Shown here: piece after piece, positions 28,156 through 38,573 of the stretch
Numbering within the stretch: position 1 is the first letter of the stretch
Layout: each line of letters opens with the position of its first letter
Virus record (IMG/VR): IMGVR_UViG_3300036104_000011
Coordinates: 1 to 41,060 of that record
Direction: 5' to 3' (one strand)
From: a virus
DNA: 41,060 bases
Made by a program: the position numbers and the translations under genes
The notes under the pieces: model-generated
What the model saw: the letters and a program-made list of their open reading frames with translations, nothing else
Database searches by the model: none
What the model was told of the DNA's origin: nothing

Positions 28156-31100
28156 ATGCCCGCCTTAATCCCAGTCGCTATTGGCTTGGCTGCGGGCATT
28201 GGCGCTGCCGCCGCTGGTGTCGGCACGATCACGGTGCTGGGCTTCGCGATCTCGCTCGCTCAAGTCATCGGTACGGTCGTCTCGATCGCCGCCAGCTTGG
28301 CAATCGGCGCGATCACCAGCAAGCCAAAGGCAGCCCGGCCGACCAACACCGGCACGACCGAGGATCGCAAGCAGATCATCCGCGGCTCGGTTGAGCCGCG
28401 CCAGATCATCTATGGCTACGCCCGGGTCGGCGGCGCCATCGTCTACGCTGCCTCCTCTGGCGACAACCTTCGCTACCTGCACCTGGTCGTGGTGGTGGCG
28501 ACCCACCAGGTCGCGGCCATCCCGATCGTCTGGCTCAATTCCCAGCTCATCCGCGACAGCGACTGCGATGGCGCCGGCAATATCACCCGCAGCGACCACC
28601 CCTTGGTGGGCAAGGTGCGGATCGAGAAGTACCTCGGCAACCAGACCACCGGCTCTTCGACGCTGGCATCTGAAAGCCCGGATGGCTGGTCGAGCACCCA
28701 TGCCCTGCGCGGCTGCGCCTACATCTACATCCGCCTCGAATACGACCAGGAGAAGATGCCCGGGCTGCAGGCGATCGAGGCTGAGGTCCAGGGCAAGGCG
28801 GATATCTACGATCCGCGCTCGACCAGTTCTGCATACACCGATAACTGGGCTCTTTGCGTGCTCGATTACCTGCGTAGCCCCTTCGGCCTAGCCTGCTCGG
28901 ACGACGAGATCGATTACGCCAGTTTCGTCACGGCGGCCAACCTCTCCGACGAGAATGTGCAGATCACGGCGGAGGGAACGACGCAGGCGCGGTTCGTTTG
29001 TAGCGGTAGTTTCAAGCTCGACCGAGCCCCGATCGACGTTATGGAGGCGCTGCTCAGCGCCGGCTCAGGGGCGCTTTGTTATGTCGCCGGGCAGTACCGC
29101 CTTTATGGCGGATCCTACACAACGCCGACAGCCTCGCTTGGGATTTCCGACTTCGCCGGTGAGCTTGAGGTCACGCCGCGGGCCGCACGGCGGGAGCTGT
29201 TCAACGGCGTCCGCGGCACCTTCATCGACCCTGAGCGCGGGTACCAGCCCAGTGAGTTCGGTGCCGTCTTCGACACTGGCTATGACGCGCAGGATGGCGG
29301 CGAGCGGGTCTGGAGGGACGTTGAGTTCGCCTTCACCAACAACAATATCCGTGCCCAGCGACTAGCCAGGACGGTGCTGTTGCGTGCTCGCCAGTCCTTG
29401 AGGATCAAGGCGCCGGTCAAGTTCTCGGCCCTGCGGTTCTGCGTCTGGCAGATGCTCTATGTCACCCACCCAGATCTCGGCCTTAGCGCCAAGCCGATGC
29501 GGGTGATTGGCTGGGAGTATGAGCCGAACACCGGCGTAGTGATGGTGGAGCTGCAGGCCGAGGCCGCCAGCGGGTACGCCTGGCTCTACGACTATGCCTA
29601 CAACCAGCCGTCATCGCCCGACACGACGCTGATCGACCCGCTGGCGCTGCCCACACCGGCGCCGCCGAGCCTGGCCGCGACTACAGTCCTGGCCGACGAC
29701 GGGGCCATCGTGCCCGCCATCGCGATCACCTGGGCCGCGGTGGCCCATGCCTTCGTCAGCGCCATGGAGGTTCAGTGGCGCGTGAACACTGGCGTCTGGA
29801 ACACGGCCTTCGTGCCGGTTGGTACCACCCGCTTCGATGTGCGCCCGGCTATCGTGGGTGGCTCCTATGAGGCCCGGATCCGGGCGACCTCGCAATTCGG
29901 CCGTAGCGCCTGGTCGAACCTGTCTGGCGCGGTGTCAGGTGCTGCTGATTCGACCGTGCCCTCCGCGCCCACCGGCATTTCCTCCGTCGGCGGCATTCGC
30001 ACGATCCGGGTGCTCTGGAATGCAGTCACGACGCGGGATGTCGACCGGTATCGGGTCTATGAGCGCCTGAATTCGGGCAGCGCTTGGTACATCGCGGCAG
30101 AGCCTTACAGCACGGACTTCGTGCGCGCCGGGCTGCAGCCTGGTGAGGCGCGCGAGTTCCAGGTCAGCGCCATCGATCGTAGCGGCAATGAGGGGCCTAA
30201 GTCGTCTGTCACGGGCGCCAGCGCCAGCCTGCTGATTGCCGCCGACATCCAGGACGGCATCCTCAACACCGCCAAATTCGCGGCCTCGATCGAGCCGGTC
30301 GGCCTCTTCGCCACGACGCCTGGCTCGAAGACCACCAACACGATCTTCAACACCACGGACAACAAGCTCTATCGTTGGACCGGCACTGCCTACACCGCCG
30401 CCATACCCGCCGTCGATGTCGTAGGGCAGCTGACCAACAGCCAGATCGCGGATCTCGACGCCGCGAAGCTGAGTGGCACCATGAACGTGGCCCGCATCGC
30501 AGATGGCGCGCTTGCGGACACGAAGCTCAAGGGCGGCGTCTCGGGTAACCAGATATGGAATTCCTGCGCGGCCAATGGTCTGACGGGTTGGGTGACGTCT
30601 GGCTCTGCACCCCCCACCAGCTCAGGATCGACAAAGGGTTCCGTCCTTGGCGCTGCTCTTGATAACTGGAGGCTGAGCGGCTTCGGGTCTGGCTACATGA
30701 CCCGCGCCAGCATGACCAGCGGTCAATACATGGATGTGTACTGGCAGCCGGGTGCCTCCTTCGCGGGAGCGATCCCCGTTACGCCCTACCTCCGCTACGA
30801 ATTCCAGGCCCGGCTCCTCCCTATCGGCGTGTCCGCCTGTGTCGTCCTGCAATTCTACACCGCTGCCGAGGGCTATATTTCAGAGCTTGCCGGCAACTCG
30901 ATCTCAAGCTCCAGCAACACAGACGGCAAGACGCTCGGCCGCTACACACGCAGCTACGTCCTTATGGATGCCCCCGGCACCGCTGCTTTTGCTATCCCGG
31001 TGATACGGGCGATTGCCTCTGGAACGGTCAGCAACCCCACCCTGATCTTCAGTCAGGCCCTATTTGGCGAAGCCCGCGTCAACCAGACCGATCCTTCGGT

Positions 31101-34100
31101 GTGGTCGCCAGGCGCCATGTCGGACGGCGATCCGGCAATTTTCCCGGCGGCTTCGATCACAGACGCCCTGCTCAACACAGGCATCTCGGCCGCAAAGATC
31201 ACGGGCGCCCTGAGTGCGGCCAGCATCGCCGCCTCTGGTGTGAGCGGTGTCCTGGCCCTCACCAATATCCCGACTATCCCGGACGCCAAGATCGGGGATG
31301 TGTCCCCCTCTAAGCTCAGCGCCGTTCTGACGACGAGCAACTTCGATAACACCCTGCGGCCTCCTGAGCGCTTGGCTACTTTGCCGACGACAGGCAACTT
31401 CCAGGGCCGCCTGATCTTCCTCACGTCGGACAACAAGCTCTACCGCTACGACGGCTCGGCCTTCATCTCCACGACCGCTGCCGCCGATGTGTCGGGCACC
31501 TTGCTCAACGCCCAGATCGCGAGCGGCCTGGACGCGGCCAAGCTGACGCTCGGCACACTGGATGTCGCGCGTGTTGCGGACGGCGCACTGGCGGATGCAA
31601 AGCTCAAGGGCGGAAACGGCGCAAACACGATCTGGAACAGTTGCGCGGCCAATGGACTGGCCGGCTGGTACGTCGGCGGCACTGCCGCGCCCGCGACAAC
31701 CAGTGGCTCCACCAAGGGCGCCGTGCTGGGTGGAAGCACGGACCTGTGGCGCCTCGCGGGGTTTGGGTCTGGATATGTGGCCAAAAGCAGCGTGTCGGCT
31801 GGTGCCTACCTGGATCTTGCTTGGTATCCCAACGGGCAGCCTACAGCCGTACAGGGCACGCTACGATATGAGTTCCAGGCCCTCGTTATCCCGAAGGGCC
31901 TGGCTGTCGAGCTGAAGGTCGCGTGGTACGATGGCGTTGGCGCCTATTTGAGCGAGACGTCCATTGGGACGGCTTCGGTGTCGTCTGCCACGGCTGGCGG
32001 CCTGATCTCCAACTACACGCGCGTATTTGGTTTCGCGACCGCTCCAGGTGGCGCGGTAAGCGCGGTGCCGGTTTTCCGGCTGTCGGCAGCCTCCACGACA
32101 AGCAACGTCTCTCTGGTGTTCTCGCGGGCGATGTTCTGCGAGGCCCGCTCCAATCAGACAGACCCAAGTGTGTGGTCGCCCGGGGCGCTCTCCGATGGCG
32201 ACCCTAATGTGTTCGCGGCGGGCTCTATTGGGGACGCGCTGGTCGCGAGCGGTCTGGACGCCGCCAAGCTCGCGGGGACCATCGCGGAGGCGCGTCTGGC
32301 CTCTATTGCCGCGTCCAAGGTGACCGGGCAGCTCACAGACGTTCAGATCGCGGCCCTCGACGCGGCCAAGCTGAGCGGCACCATCGCGGAAGCCCGCCTG
32401 GCCTCCCTCGACGCAAGCAAGTTGACCGGAACCATCGCCGAAGCCCGCCTGGCGTCCATCGCCGCCAGCAAGGTGACGGGGCAGCTCACGAATGCGCAGC
32501 TGGCTGACCTCGCCGCGACGAAGGTTACGGGGCAGATCACCGAGACACAGATCACCGATAGCGCCATCACCACGGTGAAGTTGGCGGCCGGGTCTGTTGT
32601 CGCGGGCAAGATCGCGGCCGACACGATTACCTCCAACGAGATCGCCGCGAACGCCATAACGACGGCGGAGTTGGCTTCCGGCGCTGTCACCACAGCAAAG
32701 TTGGTCGCTGGGGCGGTTACGGCCAATGAGATCGCGTCCGGGTCCATCACCACAGCGAAGCTCGCGGTCGCCTCTGCCAATGTGATCTGGAATAGCTGCT
32801 GCACCCTGACGACTGCGGGGTGGTCGTTCGCGGGGGACACTGGCGCGTCGGGTGTCAGCGGTTTGGTCGCGGCTGTCTCCGACACCTCATTCTCTCTCGA
32901 TTATCATGGCTCTGGTGTGGTGCGCGCGACCACCGCACCGAGTGGCGGGCGGTTCTATGCTTCGTGGAACGACTTTTTGCCCGTTCTGCCTGGCCAGAAA
33001 GTGCAAATCGCGGCCATGCTCAGTGGTCGCCTGCTCGCCAGCATGTTCGTGGGTGTGTCGTTCTTCGGCGCCTCTGGCACTTACCTCTCCGAGAGCTACG
33101 GAAACTCCCTGTCAGCCCAAAACTCGACCGGCGCCCAGCGCCTGGATCTCTACGGGCGCAGCTCAGCGGTAGTGACCGTGCCCGCCAACGCGTATCGGGC
33201 TCAGTTCTTCGTGATGGGTACGGGTAACGGCAGCACGCCTGCCAACCTCTCCTTTACCCAGGCGACCTACGGTCTGACGACGGCAAACGCCACCGAGGTT
33301 GCGGCCTGGGAGCCTGGTGGGGTCACTCGCATGGACGGCGGGCAGATCATCACGGGCTCTATTTTTGCCGCCCAGATCGCTGCCGGTACGATCACGGCGG
33401 CTCAGATCGCGGCCGACACGATCACGGCAGGCCAGATCGCCGCAAACGCGATCACCGCCGGGGAGCTGGCGGCCGGCGCGGTCACGACCGCGAAGCTGGC
33501 CGCTGGCGCTGTTACTGCCAATGAAATCGCCGCCCTGACGATTACGGCGGCTCAGATCGCGGCCGACACAATCACCGCCGCTCAGATTGCCGCAAACGCC
33601 ATCACGACCAGTGAATTGGCGGCCGGCGCGGTCACGGCGGCAAAGATCACGGCCGGGACGATCACCGCCAATGAAATTGCCGGCCGGACCATCACCGCAG
33701 GTCTGATCGCCACCGGAACTCTGACCGCCAACGAGCTGGCGGCGAACAGCGTCACGGCCACACAGCTCCAGGCTGGCAGCGTCTTGGCCTCCAAGGTTGT
33801 GATCCAGCCGCAGAACCTGAACCTCGACCCGACCTTCGCCGACGTGGCTTATTGGAGCAACGGCTTCCCAGCCTCCGGCAGCAGCTCGACGGGCTGGTGG
33901 CGGGAAGCGGGAAGTAACGCCCAGGCACGAGGCACAACCGCCGGGCTGGTCCTGTGGAGTGGGGCCGGGTTCACCTCGACGGCGGTGGCTATCGCTGAAA
34001 CGGCCATCACCTACGGCCTGCGTCCAGCGTCAAAATACACCCTGCGTTGTCGCGGACAAAATACGCACGCCACGCAGACGCTCGCCGTCATCATCTTCTG

Positions 34101-37100
34101 GTACGATGCCACGGGCACCTACCTGTCTTCGCACCAGATCACGGTGCCGGCGGGGACCATCAGCGCCGCCCCCTTCACGCTCGCCCAGATCACGCCGCCG
34201 GCCAACGGCTACGGCTATCGCATATCCATCCGAAACAGCGGTGGCTCTGCCTTCTCGGGCACGATGAGCGTAGGCGCCATTGAGTTCTTCCTGGCCGCCG
34301 ATGCTGATCTGATCGTGGATGGCGCGATCGTGGCCGGCAAGATCGCGGCCCTCTCCATCGTGGCGGGCGACATCGCGTCCAACGCGATCATCGCTTCGAA
34401 GATCGGGGCCGGCGAGATCGTCGCAGGCAAGCTCGCCACAGACGCTGTGGTGGCGACCAACATCGCCGCCGGACAAGTCACCGCCGGCAAGCTCGCAGCG
34501 GGGTCGGTGTCGGCCGACAACATCCAGGCGAACGCTATCAGGGCGCAGCACGTTCTGATTTCCGGGAACAACATGGTTCTCGACGCCGATTTCACCGACG
34601 CGACCTATTGGTCGAATCTGTATTCGGGCACCGGGTCCAACGCCAATCTCTGGGTGCGCGAGACGGGTGTTGGTCCAGGCAGCACCGCCGGCCTCGGGTC
34701 GGCCTCAGCGGTTGTTATGAGCGGCGGCTGGCACACCGGCACAGGCGACATCTACATGGTGAGCGCGCAGCGCGGCGGCATCGTGGGTGGCCAGAAGCTC
34801 CGCTTGCAAGCCCGGGGGTACAACCCGAGCAACAGCACGATGCGGGTCTTCGTGCAGTATTACAACTCGGCGGGCGGATACCTGTCGAGTGGCACGAACT
34901 CAACCTACATCGATTGGGCTCCAGGCGCCGCTGCTTCGACCCAGAGCGTCCAGATCACGGTGCCGCAGGACGCCGAGACCTTCTCGTTTATCGTCCAGAA
35001 GCTCGCTGGTTCTGCCTTCTCGGGCTACATGGCGTTGGTCGATCCGCAGTTGATTCCGGCGGCCGAAGGAACCCTCATTGTCGATGGGGCCATCAGCGCC
35101 ACGAAGATTGGCGCGGGCCAGGTGTCGGCCGACAAGCTGAGTATCGGCGCCGCAGGTCAGAATGTCTGCTGGAACAGTCTGATGCTTGCCCCCATCGACG
35201 CCTACTCGGCGCCGGATGGTTGGTCCAATGGCGGCGACACCTCCGGCACAGGCTTCGCGACAACATTGGGGGTTGATAGCGGGGCGGGTCTTCTTGGAGC
35301 ACGCGTCGCCTTCATCGCGTACACCGGGTCTGGCTTCGGCACCTCGTCGGCCATGTACGCCGTATGGGCTCCGAAGGGCGATTGGAACCGGGTGGTCGCC
35401 GTCACGCCGGGTCAGCGCATGCAGGCCAGCGCCTACGTGCAGACCGTTCGCTGCGACTGCTACGTAGAACTCAATTTTTTCGACGCGGCCGGATCGCCTT
35501 TGGGTGCGTTTTACAGCGGTTTGTCCGGCGTCACCGGAGATCTAGGGCGCTCAACGCTTTCTAGCTTCACTCGGATTGGCGTGCTGGGGACCGCGCCGGC
35601 GGGCTCCGTGTATGCTCGTGCGTATATCCGCGCTATCGGTCTCGCATCTCCTAGCACCGACCCCTACTGCTTCTTCACGCACTTCATGTTCGGGCGAGCC
35701 AACCCCCTGCAGGTCGTGCTCGACGACTTCCAGCCGGGTGGCGCGACCGAAATCACGGGTGGCCTGATCCGCACCGACGCGATCCAGGCGCGGATGATTC
35801 AAGCCAATGCAGTGGCGGCAGGAAAGATCGCGGCTGATGCCGTGACGGCCCGAGAGGTTGTGGCCGGTGCAATCACCACCGCCAAACTGGCCGTGGCCTC
35901 GTCCAACGAAATCTGGAATGGCTGCTGCACCCTGACGACGGCGGGCTGGAACGGTTATTCTGAGGCTGGTGGCGGCAGCGCCCTGACGGAATTCGCATCC
36001 TGCTCCACGGCCCTCGGCGAATACTTCCTGGCCGGGGTCGGTACGGGCTATATGCGAAAGACCGGGACGACCAACGGTCCCCGGATGCTATCGACGTGGA
36101 ACCAAGCTATCCCGGTCACGGCCGGCAAGAAGTACCAGATAGCGGCTTTGCTGAACGCCCATAGATGCACGGGCTACGTCATCCTCGCTTTCTTTACTTC
36201 CGCTGGCGCCTACATATCGGAGTCCATCTCGTCCACGACCACAAATGCTTATAGTGGTGGCACTTCGGAGAGCCAATACACTCGAGTGACGGGCATTGTG
36301 ACGGCGCCGAGCGGTGCGGCGTATGCGTATTTTAGTGTCTGCGGCCTCACGACCAACCAAGACGGCCCCTATCTTTTCTTCACGAAGTGCATGGCGGGCG
36401 AGGCGCCACCGAATGCCACGGAGGTTGCGGCCTGGGCTCCAGGTGGCGTCACTCGCATAGATGGCGGGCAGATCGTCGCGCGGTCCATCATCGCCAATCA
36501 GATCGCGGCCGACACGCTCACCGGCAACGAGATTGCCGCGAACACGATCACCGCCTCTGAGATCGCGAGCCGCACGATCACCGCTGACCGGATCGCCACA
36601 GGGGCCATCACCGCCAACGAGCTGAGCGCGAATAGTGTCACCGCCGCTCAGATCCAGGCCGGCGCGGTCACTGCTTCAAAGGTTGTGATCCGGGGCGGCG
36701 ATCTCGTCTTTGACCCTCAGTTCGACGACAGCTCCTATTGGTTGTTCGATCAAACGGGCGGCTGGTTTTTTGAGACTGGCGTCAATTTGCCGGGGGCGCG
36801 CCGCTATGCCGCGATTTGGGACGGTTACACCACCGGCACTATCGCCTATGGGATGCGAAGCCCCAGGCTTCAGCCCGTCTCCGAAGGCCAGGTGCTTCGC
36901 CTTCGCTGCCTAGGGCGAACCGTCACGGCCAGCAAATTTACCAGGGTTGTGGCCGAGTTTTTGAACTCCTCGGGCACTTCAGTCAGCGCACCTGGGATTG
37001 CCCTACCGACTGGCACAAACGCGTCCGCCCCTTACGAGGTCCAGGTCACTGTCCCTTCGACGGCCACCCATGTGCGGCCTGCTATCTTCACCGATGCTGG

Positions 37101-38328
37101 CGTGGCCTGGAACGGGTTCGTGGCCGTGTCCGACATCTCCATCCAGGTGGCAGCAACGGCGGCGCTGATCGTTGATGGTGCCATCGTCGCCGGCAAGGTT
37201 GCCGCGAATGCCATCACGACGGGGAACCTGGCGGCCGGCGCTGTCACCACCGAGAAGCTAGCGGTCGGCTCGGGCAATATCATCTGGAACTCTTGCTGCA
37301 CGATCACCCCGGGTGGCTGGTCCGCTTTTAGCGAATTCGCGTCCACGAGCTATGTCGCTTATATTTACGCGGCAGCCTCTTCGAACCCGGGCTTCGCCCT
37401 GCAATCCCTGGGCTCTGGCGACCTTTATTCCGCCACGTCCGTGAACGGCCAGCGCATGTTTGCGCAGTTCGACACCTACTTGCCGGTGCAGCCTGGTAAA
37501 AAAATCCAGGTCTCTGCTTTGCTCAGCGGGCTAAACGTCGCTTCATCTCGCGTCGAAATCGTCTGGACGAACTCGGGCGGCGCCTACATCTCAGAAACCG
37601 TTACGCCGTCGATCACGGCGCAAAACTACGGCAACGCGCAGACCCTCGACGCCTATGCCCTCTCCGCCGCGATCATGACTGTGCCGTCTGGCTGCTATCG
37701 CGCATACTTGCGTGTCGCGGCCGTCGCTAATGGATCGACGAACTGCCACCTGTGGTTCAGCCAGGTCGTGCTGGCCCCAGCACCGGACAATGCCACGGAG
37801 GTTGCCGCCTGGGCGCCTGGCGGCGTCACGCGTATCGACGGAGGGCAGATCGCCACCGACAGCATCACATCGGTGCAGATCGCTGCCAACGCCATCACGT
37901 CCAACGAGCTGGCCGCCAACTCGGTCATCGCCGGAAAGATCCAGGCGGGGGCGATCAGCGCCACAGAGATCGCGGCTGGCGCCATTGTGGCCGCCAACCT
38001 GGCGTCCTCCACGCTCATCACTTCGGCAGGTCAGCTCGGCACCGCCGTGATCGGCACGGCGCAGATCGGCGACTTGACCGTGAACCGGATCAAAGTGGTG
38101 AACGGCGCCATTGGCGGCTCAGTCAGCGCTACGGCGTCGGTCAGCGCCACCGTCACGCCGCCAGCCAACAGCACCTCGGGCAGCTTCTCGACAGGCTTCA
38201 ACTACGTGCAGCTAGTGACCTGCTCGGTGACGGTCGGGAGCAACGAGAACGGGCTTTTGGTCGTGTTCCCGGACAGCAACACAGACCGGATTATTTCCGA
38301 GGTCTCGAACCTGACATACGGGGAGTAG
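28156..38328 (+). CDS. giant modular central tail fibre (gpJ-like base)
   Basis: A 3390-residue protein, nearly three times lambda gpJ. Order: hydrophobic N-terminal helices (about 5-54); a gpJ-like base (about 60-490) with VEPRQIIYGYARVGGAI and NTGVVMVELQAEAASGYAW; two FN3 domains (about 497-690); two DNKLYRYDG-type shaft segments (about 715-740 and 1085-1110); then nine beta-sandwich-type modules of about 160-200 residues, six beginning WNSC/WNGC/WNSL and three with a D-F-D-YW start, alternating with arrays of ITANEIA-type and KLSGTIAEARLAS-type repeats. The C-terminal 80 residues, after TVNRIKVVNGAIGG, are a different beta-rich domain. Located at the tail tip, it should bind the host surface, the modules probably carbohydrate. 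No chaperone autocleavage domain is seen. There is no frameshift. Confidence 0.92.
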   Translation: MPALIPVAIGLAAGIGAAAAGVGTITVLGFAISLAQVIGTVVSIAASLAIGAITSKPKAARPTNTGTTEDRKQIIRGSVEPRQIIYGYARVGGAIVYAASSGDNLRYLHLVVVVATHQVAAIPIVWLNSQLIRDSDCDGAGNITRSDHPLVGKVRIEKYLGNQTTGSSTLASESPDGWSSTHALRGCAYIYIRLEYDQEKMPGLQAIEAEVQGKADIYDPRSTSSAYTDNWALCVLDYLRSPFGLACSDDEIDYASFVTAANLSDENVQITAEGTTQARFVCSGSFKLDRAPIDVMEALLSAGSGALCYVAGQYRLYGGSYTTPTASLGISDFAGELEVTPRAARRELFNGVRGTFIDPERGYQPSEFGAVFDTGYDAQDGGERVWRDVEFAFTNNNIRAQRLARTVLLRARQSLRIKAPVKFSALRFCVWQMLYVTHPDLGLSAKPMRVIGWEYEPNTGVVMVELQAEAASGYAWLYDYAYNQPSSPDTTLIDPLALPTPAPPSLAATTVLADDGAIVPAIAITWAAVAHAFVSAMEVQWRVNTGVWNTAFVPVGTTRFDVRPAIVGGSYEARIRATSQFGRSAWSNLSGAVSGAADSTVPSAPTGISSVGGIRTIRVLWNAVTTRDVDRYRVYERLNSGSAWYIAAEPYSTDFVRAGLQPGEAREFQVSAIDRSGNEGPKSSVTGASASLLIAADIQDGILNTAKFAASIEPVGLFATTPGSKTTNTIFNTTDNKLYRWTGTAYTAAIPAVDVVGQLTNSQIADLDAAKLSGTMNVARIADGALADTKLKGGVSGNQIWNSCAANGLTGWVTSGSAPPTSSGSTKGSVLGAALDNWRLSGFGSGYMTRASMTSGQYMDVYWQPGASFAGAIPVTPYLRYEFQARLLPIGVSACVVLQFYTAAEGYISELAGNSISSSSNTDGKTLGRYTRSYVLMDAPGTAAFAIPVIRAIASGTVSNPTLIFSQALFGEARVNQTDPSVWSPGAMSDGDPAIFPAASITDALLNTGISAAKITGALSAASIAASGVSGVLALTNIPTIPDAKIGDVSPSKLSAVLTTSNFDNTLRPPERLATLPTTGNFQGRLIFLTSDNKLYRYDGSAFISTTAAADVSGTLLNAQIASGLDAAKLTLGTLDVARVADGALADAKLKGGNGANTIWNSCAANGLAGWYVGGTAAPATTSGSTKGAVLGGSTDLWRLAGFGSGYVAKSSVSAGAYLDLAWYPNGQPTAVQGTLRYEFQALVIPKGLAVELKVAWYDGVGAYLSETSIGTASVSSATAGGLISNYTRVFGFATAPGGAVSAVPVFRLSAASTTSNVSLVFSRAMFCEARSNQTDPSVWSPGALSDGDPNVFAAGSIGDALVASGLDAAKLAGTIAEARLASIAASKVTGQLTDVQIAALDAAKLSGTIAEARLASLDASKLTGTIAEARLASIAASKVTGQLTNAQLADLAATKVTGQITETQITDSAITTVKLAAGSVVAGKIAADTITSNEIAANAITTAELASGAVTTAKLVAGAVTANEIASGSITTAKLAVASANVIWNSCCTLTTAGWSFAGDTGASGVSGLVAAVSDTSFSLDYHGSGVVRATTAPSGGRFYASWNDFLPVLPGQKVQIAAMLSGRLLASMFVGVSFFGASGTYLSESYGNSLSAQNSTGAQRLDLYGRSSAVVTVPANAYRAQFFVMGTGNGSTPANLSFTQATYGLTTANATEVAAWEPGGVTRMDGGQIITGSIFAAQIAAGTITAAQIAADTITAGQIAANAITAGELAAGAVTTAKLAAGAVTANEIAALTITAAQIAADTITAAQIAANAITTSELAAGAVTAAKITAGTITANEIAGRTITAGLIATGTLTANELAANSVTATQLQAGSVLASKVVIQPQNLNLDPTFADVAYWSNGFPASGSSSTGWWREAGSNAQARGTTAGLVLWSGAGFTSTAVAIAETAITYGLRPASKYTLRCRGQNTHATQTLAVIIFWYDATGTYLSSHQITVPAGTISAAPFTLAQITPPANGYGYRISIRNSGGSAFSGTMSVGAIEFFLAADADLIVDGAIVAGKIAALSIVAGDIASNAIIASKIGAGEIVAGKLATDAVVATNIAAGQVTAGKLAAGSVSADNIQANAIRAQHVLISGNNMVLDADFTDATYWSNLYSGTGSNANLWVRETGVGPGSTAGLGSASAVVMSGGWHTGTGDIYMVSAQRGGIVGGQKLRLQARGYNPSNSTMRVFVQYYNSAGGYLSSGTNSTYIDWAPGAAASTQSVQITVPQDAETFSFIVQKLAGSAFSGYMALVDPQLIPAAEGTLIVDGAISATKIGAGQVSADKLSIGAAGQNVCWNSLMLAPIDAYSAPDGWSNGGDTSGTGFATTLGVDSGAGLLGARVAFIAYTGSGFGTSSAMYAVWAPKGDWNRVVAVTPGQRMQASAYVQTVRCDCYVELNFFDAAGSPLGAFYSGLSGVTGDLGRSTLSSFTRIGVLGTAPAGSVYARAYIRAIGLASPSTDPYCFFTHFMFGRANPLQVVLDDFQPGGATEITGGLIRTDAIQARMIQANAVAAGKIAADAVTAREVVAGAITTAKLAVASSNEIWNGCCTLTTAGWNGYSEAGGGSALTEFASCSTALGEYFLAGVGTGYMRKTGTTNGPRMLSTWNQAIPVTAGKKYQIAALLNAHRCTGYVILAFFTSAGAYISESISSTTTNAYSGGTSESQYTRVTGIVTAPSGAAYAYFSVCGLTTNQDGPYLFFTKCMAGEAPPNATEVAAWAPGGVTRIDGGQIVARSIIANQIAADTLTGNEIAANTITASEIASRTITADRIATGAITANELSANSVTAAQIQAGAVTASKVVIRGGDLVFDPQFDDSSYWLFDQTGGWFFETGVNLPGARRYAAIWDGYTTGTIAYGMRSPRLQPVSEGQVLRLRCLGRTVTASKFTRVVAEFLNSSGTSVSAPGIALPTGTNASAPYEVQVTVPSTATHVRPAIFTDAGVAWNGFVAVSDISIQVAATAALIVDGAIVAGKVAANAITTGNLAAGAVTTEKLAVGSGNIIWNSCCTITPGGWSAFSEFASTSYVAYIYAAASSNPGFALQSLGSGDLYSATSVNGQRMFAQFDTYLPVQPGKKIQVSALLSGLNVASSRVEIVWTNSGGAYISETVTPSITAQNYGNAQTLDAYALSAAIMTVPSGCYRAYLRVAAVANGSTNCHLWFSQVVLAPAPDNATEVAAWAPGGVTRIDGGQIATDSITSVQIAANAITSNELAANSVIAGKIQAGAISATEIAAGAIVAANLASSTLITSAGQLGTAVIGTAQIGDLTVNRIKVVNGAIGGSVSATASVSATVTPPANSTSGSFSTGFNYVQLVTCSVTVGSNENGLLVVFPDSNTDRIISEVSNLTYGE
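32266..32571 (+). repeat. six tandem 51-base units in the fibre gene
   Basis: Exact 51-base periodicity: the codon AAG starting each unit falls at 32266, 32317, 32368, 32419, 32470 and 32521. Each unit encodes 17 residues of the type KLSGTIAEARLASLDAS or KVTGQLTNAQLADLAAT; the two subtypes alternate irregularly. The array links the second and third beta-sandwich modules and passes without gap into seven 10-residue repeats. Likely a beta-helical or triple-stranded shaft. Confidence 0.85.
32566..32775 (+). repeat. seven 30-base (10-residue) repeats in the fibre gene
   Basis: Seven consecutive decapeptides of the pattern [IV]T-x-x-x-[IL]-A-x-x-x, such as ITSNEIAANA and VTTAKLVAGA, directly after the 51-base array. 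The same decapeptide type recurs at 33391-33800, 34310-34560, 36450-36690 and 37840-38000 between other modules, so the repeat unit is used throughout the protein as a linker or shaft. Confidence 0.8.
33391..33690 (+). repeat. 150-base tandem duplication in the fibre gene
   Basis: Bases 33391-33540 and 33541-33690 are two copies of a 150-base block made of five 30-base decapeptide units. The first 60-70 bases of the copies are almost identical (for example both contain CGGCTCAGATCGCGGCCGAC), the rest more diverged. It shows growth of the shaft by unequal recombination or slippage at two levels, 30 and 150 bases. Confidence 0.8.
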
Positions 38329-38330
38329 AC

Positions 38331-38573
38331 ATGGCTATCCCGAACAGTTTGTTCCAATCAAAGGGTGGGGTGGCGCTGATGCGCTACGACGGCTCGCTGT
38401 CTGAATGGTTTTTCGTGGCATGGGCCAGCAAAGGCTGCGTCGTGGACATCGTCACCGCCGGCCGTACCTACTCCTACGCCCTCTGGCTGGTCTGTGGTTA
38501 TGCCGCTCCCGGCGTCACCAGCTTGACCGTCACCGGCACCTCTAAGCTTGCGATCATGCAGGTGGCGAAATGA
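38331..38573 (+). CDS. small tail-tip protein, 80 aa
   Basis: An 80-residue protein that starts two bases after the fibre gene, with GGGGAG seven bases upstream. Residues show a short beta pattern (GGVALMRYDGSLSEWFFVAW, then GRTYSYALWLVC), two cysteines and a hydrophobic character but no clear transmembrane helix. No known family is recognised. Small proteins after the central fibre in related phages are often tail-associated or fibre accessory proteins. It overlaps the next gene by four bases. Confidence 0.6.
   Translation: MAIPNSLFQSKGGVALMRYDGSLSEWFFVAWASKGCVVDIVTAGRTYSYALWLVCGYAAPGVTSLTVTGTSKLAIMQVAK

Noticed and set aside
32266-38000. Repeats considered as a CRISPR array
   Set aside because: The repeats are in-frame coding units of 51 and 30 bases without unique spacers; they encode fibre shaft peptides.
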